From Sparassis latifolia (taxonomy: Eukaryota > Basidiomycota > Agaricomycetes > Polyporales > Sparassidaceae), in the NCBI GenBank assembly GCA_018466975.1, contig JAENRS010000022.1:248001-312000 (forward strand): a stretch of DNA of 64,000 bases, read 5' to 3'. The notes under the pieces were generated by a model. The model was given only the letters and a program-made list of their open reading frames with translations. It was not told the DNA's origin and ran no database searches. Positions 58,203 through 64,000 of the stretch are shown here, piece by piece (the stretch's first letter is position 1; the number at the start of each line of letters is the position of its first letter). The position numbers and the translations under genes are program-made.

Positions 58203-59592
58203 TTGAGGTCAGGTAATTAGAACATGACAGGGAGAGTCAAGATCGCCGATTCTGGGACAGTTCCGCCGTTTAGGGGGATCACTCCCGTATGGTTAATGTT
58301 ATAGTACATTGCAGACTATCGTGTAGGCTAAACGAGAGGCAAGTACGTGTCCATATCTATCATGTTTCCTCATCATCACACTTCTGCGTAGACAATGTTT
58401 TCAGTGACCAGACTTGGGAGCATATATGCACCTATTACCGTCTCCCCAGTGATCAGCAGCAGCCTAAGCTTGAGACAGGCTTGAGACAATAGATATCTCG
58501 GTGCTATAGAATGACAACAATTTCTTCACCGTCAATTTTCCCGGACAACATCACCGCGCGAAAGAATCAAAAGATTAATCAATGAGAATTTCCGCCATGT
58601 TCATAGTCATGTAACGTGCTGGCTCTGGACCGTCGCAAGACGCCATGAAGAGTGGCTTGCTGCCCAGCCTAACCATGTCCTGAAGTGCCTGCAGTCAATT
58701 TTTGTCCTCCGAAATGTGATACGGATGCATCCTCTTCGAAAGACACCAGCAGAGACTAGTACTGCTGCGACCGCGTCTGATCCAGGTGTTCCCGGCAAGT
58801 AGCCCGGGAATGGGGACCTTCTGCCAGTGGCCATTCCTTACTTTCTCCAATGTGTAGTCCACCAGGACATCCACTCCTCCCTGCTCGCCCAGTCAAGTGC
58901 TGACAGGGAATCGACGATCAAGCATGCTACGAACACCATCCAAAATTTGAATCCGCGTTTCTACTTGGGAGCTCTGGAGAGCTGCATTTATATATAACCG
59001 GGACGACATCGATCATATCCTGACTTATAGATGCATCTTGGAATCGGAAAAATTCTTGCAGATGAATAGTCATCGCAATGATTAAAGCACATACTTGTTC
59101 TGCACACTTGAGGACATAGGGACAGCTAGCCCTACGTACTATCTAAGGCTGCGTTCGGCACCCAGATACTGGCCAGCATCTCCAGATACCAGTATCTGGA
59201 CGGTGTCGGGCCGGATGTGATCCTGTGTGACTGATCATGACATTGTGTGACCGAGACTTTGATTAGGGTTGGGGAATAATTTGTACAGATCACTACTATT
59301 CTTCTAGTCTCGGTTCCAGACGATCGTGCTGGGCCGGTCCTCGGCTCCGCCTCGGAGGCTGCCGAAAGCCAATATATCGGACTCGAAGCGCGTGCATGCA
59401 GCACGCACTGACCTCGCATGAGTGAGAGTTGCGTGTGGATAAGGACTCATGTATAGTGTTTGTGATGAACTCGAGTTCGTCGTTTAAAAATTTCCTTCTT
59501 CTTCAGATTTAGAGATTTTACAGGATAGTGAGGAGAAAAAATTGTCGGTTGTGCTACATTAGACTAAGTTTGTTTCTTTTTCTTTTCTGCTA
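58203..59592. other. Left flank of the transposon
   Basis: No gene recognised in 1.4 kb. It contains the MITE-like relic at 59145-59372. The rest, including the minus-strand frame 58607-58834, is unexplained. Confidence 0.45.
59145..59372. mobile_element. Candidate MITE-like relic
   Basis: The left end reads AAGGCTGCGTTCGGCA (59145-59160). The right end TGCCGAAAGCCAA (59360-59372) is its approximate reverse complement with three bases missing. Inside the left end sits a nest of CCAGATAC words, including the exact inverted repeat CCAGATACTGG / CCAGTATCTGG (59162-59172, 59189-59199). No coding capacity. The size of about 230 bp suits a non-autonomous element. Target duplications were not recognised. 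Confidence 0.4.
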
Positions 59593-59660
59593 CAGCGCTT
59601 TGCATAATTGCGTGAAATCGCTGAGGAAAAATTTCTGTTTGTCTCGGCCAAACAACGTGA
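59593..59660 (+). repeat. Left terminal inverted repeat of the transposon
   Basis: 68 bp matching the reverse complement of 63182-63249 at roughly 85 percent, judged by eye. Shared blocks are CAGCGCTTTGCA, AATTGCGTGAAATCGC, CTGTTT and CTCGGCCAAA. Differences include C/T transitions in the inner part. Confidence 0.88.
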
Positions 59661-60070
59661 TGCTGTGACAGGTGTGCGCCTGTACGCGTCTGACCGCATC
59701 AGCCTGAGAGGCCTACCATTCGGCAGTGTTCATCTTGCTAGAGTACTATCTGACCACTAAACTTCAGCGCGGCTGCAATCGGGACAGACAGGACCAATAT
59801 CTCCCTATGGTATCAGTGGTAAAGGGTGCAAGCTGGCTGTTTGGCTCGTATTTGAGCCTGGACTCGACACAGAGTCTCTTTCTGACCTGTTCCACTGCAA
59901 ACATACTCCGACATCCTCTGTCCATATGGTATGATTCTCGAAATCGTGCCATGGTATTTTTCTTTAAGTGTCTCCACCTGCTAAACCACTACGTATAAAT
60001 ACCTGAATGTAAGTGAGGACTTGGGCAGCACTCCGCACGTTTATCTCACCAAGTCGTTGTTGAAACTACT

Positions 60071-61946
60071 ATGACACCATCACGTTGGACCAAGGAGGGG
60101 CCTAGCGGCTCTACCTTTCATGAGTTGGTTGTCCTCCCAACTCTCGCACCTGGCCTTGCACGTTCAGCTGGAGCGGAACTGTCGGACGAGTGCAGCCCTT
60201 CGCCGCTATGTGATGCTACAACTCAAGGTTCGAGCATATTTAAATTCACTACCTCATCTTCTGACGTCAGCATTTCAGCTGTTTTGTCTGACAGTCGCAT
60301 GGCAAATGCGCCAAGTCAACCTGTATCTCACAGATCAGAGGCATCCTCGAGCGTGCCGGCTGGTGGGCCAAGTCAAGATGCTCTAAGTGAGTTGTCTTTG
60401 AACCACTGGCATTTTCGCATTGGGTGACTGACATCCAATTTACAGAGTGTCTTTTTTTTGTGCTTGTTTCAACGGCACACATCAAGATGGTCCCCAACGG
60501 CCGCACTGTGAAATATCAGAAGCACGAGGAGAACAAGACTCTGACAGAGAAAGTCACCGTTCTGGCACTCAGTCGCATGGAGTTCATCAGAGTGGTGCTC
60601 TCTGCGCATGGATTGGAGAACTTCTATCTTCCGGGACTGCTCAATGGGCCGGGAATGAAGGTTCATTGGAAGGGATCCTCGTAAGCATATATTATCTCAT
60701 CTCACTATAACTATAGTTTCTGACTGATATGTGCACGCAGGGGTGGGAAGATGAAAGCTCCGATGATCCATATGGACAATGACTGGAAGGTCCTCCTGCA
60801 ACAACTTGAGGTGACGAGGCCGAATCAAGTTCATACAGTCTTTGTCGACTTCGACTTAGACACAATGGAGGGGTACAAGAACCGAAAGCATGTGAGTTAA
60901 CTTCTCTGATGTCGGAGCTCATTTCTGAATTGAATGCTAATAATTACCGGCAGCCTCTATCTCCATTTTCATTGGACGGCCAATTTAATGCGGCCGAACT
61001 CAGCTATGGAACTCATGTAAGTCTGCAGGACTCTTGCTGCCCCTCACAGTTCCTTACGTTATGTCAGGTACCAAATGCCGCACTGTATTCACCTGAGCAA
61101 CGTGCACAGGCAGCTATGGTTGACGATATCAAAGCTGCATGGCAGTGCATGCAGCATGGCACATGCTACATCAACGTGGCTCAGGAGCACATCCAGATGA
61201 ATAAATTTCGCCTCAAGCAATGGTGTGCTGCAATCGTAAGATGATTTTGCTCAATTCTTCATACCGGGCTCACCAAAACTCCTTTTCAGGCCGCAAATGC
61301 GTCATCTGCAAAAGAACCTCCTCCCGATTCACTGATCAGTGAGTGGACTGGAAAGACTGTGATGGCTGCGAAGCCTCGTGGTCACTGTGGGCCCAATGTG
61401 GTGACATCAGGGTCCGGTTTCGATGATTCTGGATCAAGTAGCGAGACTACTACCAACCTCCTTATCTCCACTCTCGGCTCTCTTGTAACGATGATGGCAC
61501 AGAACAACACTAAGCAGAATATGCCAGTATCCATACCACCTACTATTCTCGCCCCTGCTCCCCTGCCTCTTGACTCCTGTGGTCCAGCTTCACTCTCCGT
61601 TAGTTCTACAGCCGCATCAGTATCTGATACTGCCGTCGCAGGAGGCGAGGTGACTGCGCATGCATGAGGACACACTGCATCCTCCCCTCCACCGATAGTA
61701 GAAGAAGAGCTTGTGCACTGTCTCGAGGCCTTTGGTCGTGCCAAAAAAATCCCCCTCGGGATCATTGACATGGTGTTGGGAAAGCTCTTTGAGCTTTCCT
61801 ACAGTCCGGACTTACTGACGGAAGTATCTGTAGAGCGTCTCAAGGAACTGACAGAGCTTCCAGAGGGACAGGTATATGCTCTGAAGAAGTTTGCTGGAGA
61901 ATGGTGCTGTAAAGTCGGTGCGAAGCATGCACGCCGTGGTCTTTGA
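60071..61946 (+). CDS. Transposon passenger gene, unknown function, one in-frame stop
   Basis: Six exons can be joined with good splice sites: 60071-60386, 60446-60680, 60741-60891, 60954-61016, 61068-61235 and 61290 onward. The start MTPSRWTKEGPSGSTFHELV leads to a serine-rich N-terminus. A central region has TVLALSRMEFIRVVLSAHGL, VTRPNQVHTVFVDFDLDTME and YKNRKHPLSPFSLDG. A Cys/His-containing block follows: WQCMQHGTCYINVAQEHIQM with KFRLKQWCAAI. It resembles a Cys-x-His-x-Cys block seen in many unnamed basidiomycete proteins (recalled pattern, not searched). A Ser/Thr-rich linker ends at TGA 61665-61667. The same frame continues for 93 codons with a helical block (PPPIVEEELVHCLEAFGRAK, LPEGQVYALKKFAGEW) to 61946. 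The protein is therefore either about 435 residues or a nonsense-mutated version of about 530. No nuclease motif is seen. Confidence 0.7.
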
Positions 61947-62044
61947 TTGCGCTTGGAATAATGCATAGAAATCCCCCGCTCAGTCTTTGTCTGATCTTAT
62001 AGTATACATAGGTAAAGAATAATGATCTTGTAGTCAAGCACTGC

Positions 62045-63129
62045 CTACTCTACATGATAACCACAGTCCCTGAACCATCCCTGTACATTCTCTGGCATGA
62101 TTGAGTTTGCAGCTTGGTAAATTAACCAAGGTAGCTTTTGCAGTTCGGTGAAAAGTGCTTCATGACGTCGCAACCATGCCTTCAATGTTGAAAAAGCCTC
62201 TTCAATTGGATTGAAATCGGGTGAGTATGGCGGCAAGTAGATGAGCCGAGCACCTGGATTTTATCAGACAATGAACTATCACTAGAAATAGGGATCATAC
62301 CACATTCATCCTCTATCAGCATCCGAATCTCCTCATCATGATGGATAGAGCAATTGTCCACGACAACAATGCTCCATGCGGCTGGGTATGGATTCAACTG
62401 AGGTGCCTGATAGGATAGCAACTGATCAGATCCTATCGTGGGTACAGGGACGTAGCTAAACTGGATAAACACAACTTGTTCATGCAGGAACTGCAGAAAC
62501 CGGTCCTTGTTCACAGAACCCTCGAAGATATCAAGTGCAATGACACCGTCAAGTGTGAGGGCAGGAAGAATGGAGTAACGTGTTCCCCGAAGAAATGTCG
62601 CACGCTGGACACAAGGGGTGCCAAGTGCAGACCAGCCCGATGATCGCTGCACAGTATGATTGTCTACTGCACTCTCGTCCAAAAAGACGAACAGGCTCAG
62701 GTCCCCGTACTGTGACATTTCCATCTCCCACAAAGTCCGTAACTCATCATCACGTTCCAGTGCAGCCTTGCTGATGCCCTTGCGACTGATGGCTAGTTGG
62801 TGGAGTGCTCGGCATATGGAGGCGATTGAGACATACACGTTGCATACTGAAGCCAGCTTGTGCTGAATCTCATCCAAGTACAAGCATGGATCAGCAGCTA
62901 AGATGGCCTGGAGGTAAGCGTGTTCATTAGAAGTGAGATATGGGGGACGCCCGGTTCGATGTTTCGTGGGATCAATGACCTGGTCGTACTCGCGGTAGAT
63001 GCTCACGACCTTGGAAACAACACCGATGGAGCACTGCAGGGTCTGTGAAATCCGGTCCATAGTCCATTTCTCGTGTAGATACAGATGGACTATCCTCTCC
63101 TTGAGGTCAACAGATAGCGTAGGCGTCAT
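62045..63129 (-). CDS. Tc1/mariner (IS630-type) DDE transposase
   Basis: Cuts and pastes the element at TA sites. The N-terminal paired helix-turn-helix region (MTPTLSVDLKERIVHLYLHE, then MDRISQTLQCSIGVVSKVVS) is followed by TGRPP, equivalent to the GRPR linker. Catalytic triad: first D in FVFLDESAV, second D in SIVVVDNCSIHH, final E in YSPDFNPIEEAF. Second D and E are about 35 residues apart, after splicing a 47-nt intron at 62254-62300 that joins EDECG to ARLIYLPP. The length of about 345 residues is normal. The frame is intact, so the enzyme may be functional. Confidence 0.93.
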
Positions 63130-63181
63130 GAGTACTTAGCGCATTGACTGCAGACTTCAAGTCGCTCATGGCGTGATACGG

Positions 63182-63249
63182 TCACATTATTTGGCCGAGG
63201 TAAACAGTTTTTTTTTTCCTGCGATTTCACGCAATTCTGCAAAGCGCTG
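63182..63249 (-). repeat. Right terminal inverted repeat of the transposon
   Basis: Partner of 59593-59660. The inner part contains a run of nine T, replacing the mixed A/T stretch of the left copy. Confidence 0.88.
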
Positions 63250-63251
63250 TA

Positions 63252-63697
63252 AAACTTCGTTGGGTAGATTCATTCGACGTCATTTCGTGGATGAAGTAAT
63301 TCGGTCTTCATATCTGGGTGGAACCTATAAGTCCGTTATAAGGTGCCCGTAACGTCCCTCATAAGGCTATCAGATCTTATAGGGTTTGGCATTTCTTATG
63401 AAATTAATTTCCGACACAGGTGCATTGACGCCAGATGACGTCACCTCAACAAGTCCAAACACCATGGGCCAATCAGTATTCTCTGTGTAGAGAGAGGTGC
63501 GGGGGTTACTGTTCCAGCCTGCTGCGGAATTTCAGGAGAGAAACCTCTCTGTGCTCGGTAACATCGAAAAAACCATTGCAGCCTGCCCAGCAGAACATCT
63601 GGTGACTTTCAGTACAGCGGGTGTAGATAACCTCGGTCCGTGATCAAGTCGCATCTCGTTGGCTGCTGCAATGCATCTGAGTTTCTGACAGTACTTC
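63252..63697. other. Right flank of the transposon
   Basis: 446 bp between the transposon and the partial gene at the window end. It probably holds that gene's promoter. No other feature was recognised. Confidence 0.5.
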
Positions 63698-64000
63698 ATG
63701 ATGCCCTTCTCAGCTACTGCTTTCTACTCTGATGATGAGTCCGACTATGAAGATGACGACTCTCTTGTTGAAAATAAAGATACTCATGGCTATGATTCTC
63801 CAGGTGAAGGTCAAGAAAATTCCGCCAGCAGTGATGACCGCCAATGGACAGCTAGTTCGACGTCATATCAAGAACGCACTCGCAAGCTTAAGGTTAACCT
63901 GGAGGCTAGCAGGGACATTGCTGAATGCGTGGTACGAGTTCTGGAGTTCATGGATTCTGAAGACATCAATCTCCCTCTCTTCCTTTGGGCTCTGAGTTGG
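63698..64000 (+). CDS. Partial ORF, start of a DUF6589-like protein
   Basis: The ATG at 63698 opens a frame with no stop up to the window end (101 codons); an in-frame TGA lies 12 bases upstream. The N-terminus is acidic (YSDDESDYEDDDSLVENKD), then RTRKLKVNLEASRDIAECVV and LEFMDSEDINLPLFLWALSW. The last block resembles the start of the DUF6589 proteins abundant in basidiomycetes and often tied to mobile DNA. This is based on remembered sequence patterns. The rest of the gene lies outside the window. Confidence 0.55.
   Translation, partial: MMPFSATAFYSDDESDYEDDDSLVENKDTHGYDSPGEGQENSASSDDRQWTASSTSYQERTRKLKVNLEASRDIAECVVRVLEFMDSEDINLPLFLWALSW

Larger units (their letters stand above)
59593..63249. 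mobile_element. Tc1/mariner-type DNA transposon with passenger gene
   Basis: A complete 3657-bp element. It is bounded by inverted repeats starting CAGCGCTTTGCA at 59593 and ending in its complement at 63249. TA lies directly outside both ends (59591-59592, 63250-63251), as expected for Tc1/mariner insertion. It encodes an IS630/Tc1-type DDE transposase on the minus strand (62045-63129) and a second, convergent multi-exon gene on the plus strand (60071-61946). About 480 bp of non-coding sequence follows the left repeat. The ends differ by several transitions, so the copy is not brand new. Confidence 0.9.

Overview
The window reads as nuclear DNA of a basidiomycete fungus, most likely an Agaricomycete and perhaps a polypore. 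Genes are cut by many short introns (about 45-60 nt, GT...AG). Several predicted proteins belong to families typical of mushroom-forming fungi: Clp1-like, DUF4470/TPR, DUF6533-like membrane proteins, and a basidiomycete-style iterative polyketide synthase. No bacterial operons, CRISPR arrays, rRNA or convincing tRNA genes were seen. Exon borders were worked out by eye from splice sites and protein motifs. All family names come from motif recognition, not from a database search.

Layout. 0-10 kb: acetyl-CoA synthetase (+), a TPR/DUF4470 protein (-) and a TDA3-like FAD oxidoreductase (+) with an apparently disrupted frame. 10-15 kb: two Clp1-like genes (-), with a 136-bp direct repeat between them. 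15-19 kb: a gene-poor stretch. 19-23 kb: a SAP-domain protein (+). 24.8-31.5 kb: SLX1 nuclease (-) and the replication-fork protein Tof1/Timeless (+), divergent from one 442-bp promoter region. 31.9-33.1 kb: a monoglyceride-lipase-like hydrolase (-). 34.3-43.0 kb: a large polyketide synthase (-), KS-AT-DH-(decayed MT)-(decayed ER)-KR-ACP-R. It is followed by an MFS transporter relic, a basidiomycete membrane protein, a condensation/acetyltransferase-type enzyme and a second membrane protein. Together these may be a decaying secondary-metabolite locus. 54.7-57.5 kb: the DEAD-box helicase Dbp4 (-).

59-64 kb is mobile DNA. A complete Tc1/mariner-type element (59593-63249) has 68-bp terminal inverted repeats and TA on both sides. 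It carries a DDE transposase and, convergent to it, a six-exon passenger gene with one in-frame stop. A small MITE-like relic lies to its left. To its right a DUF6589-like ORF runs off the window.

The most interesting points are the passenger-carrying transposon, the PKS whose terminal reductase domain has lost its NADPH-binding start, and the shared SLX1/TOF1 promoter.
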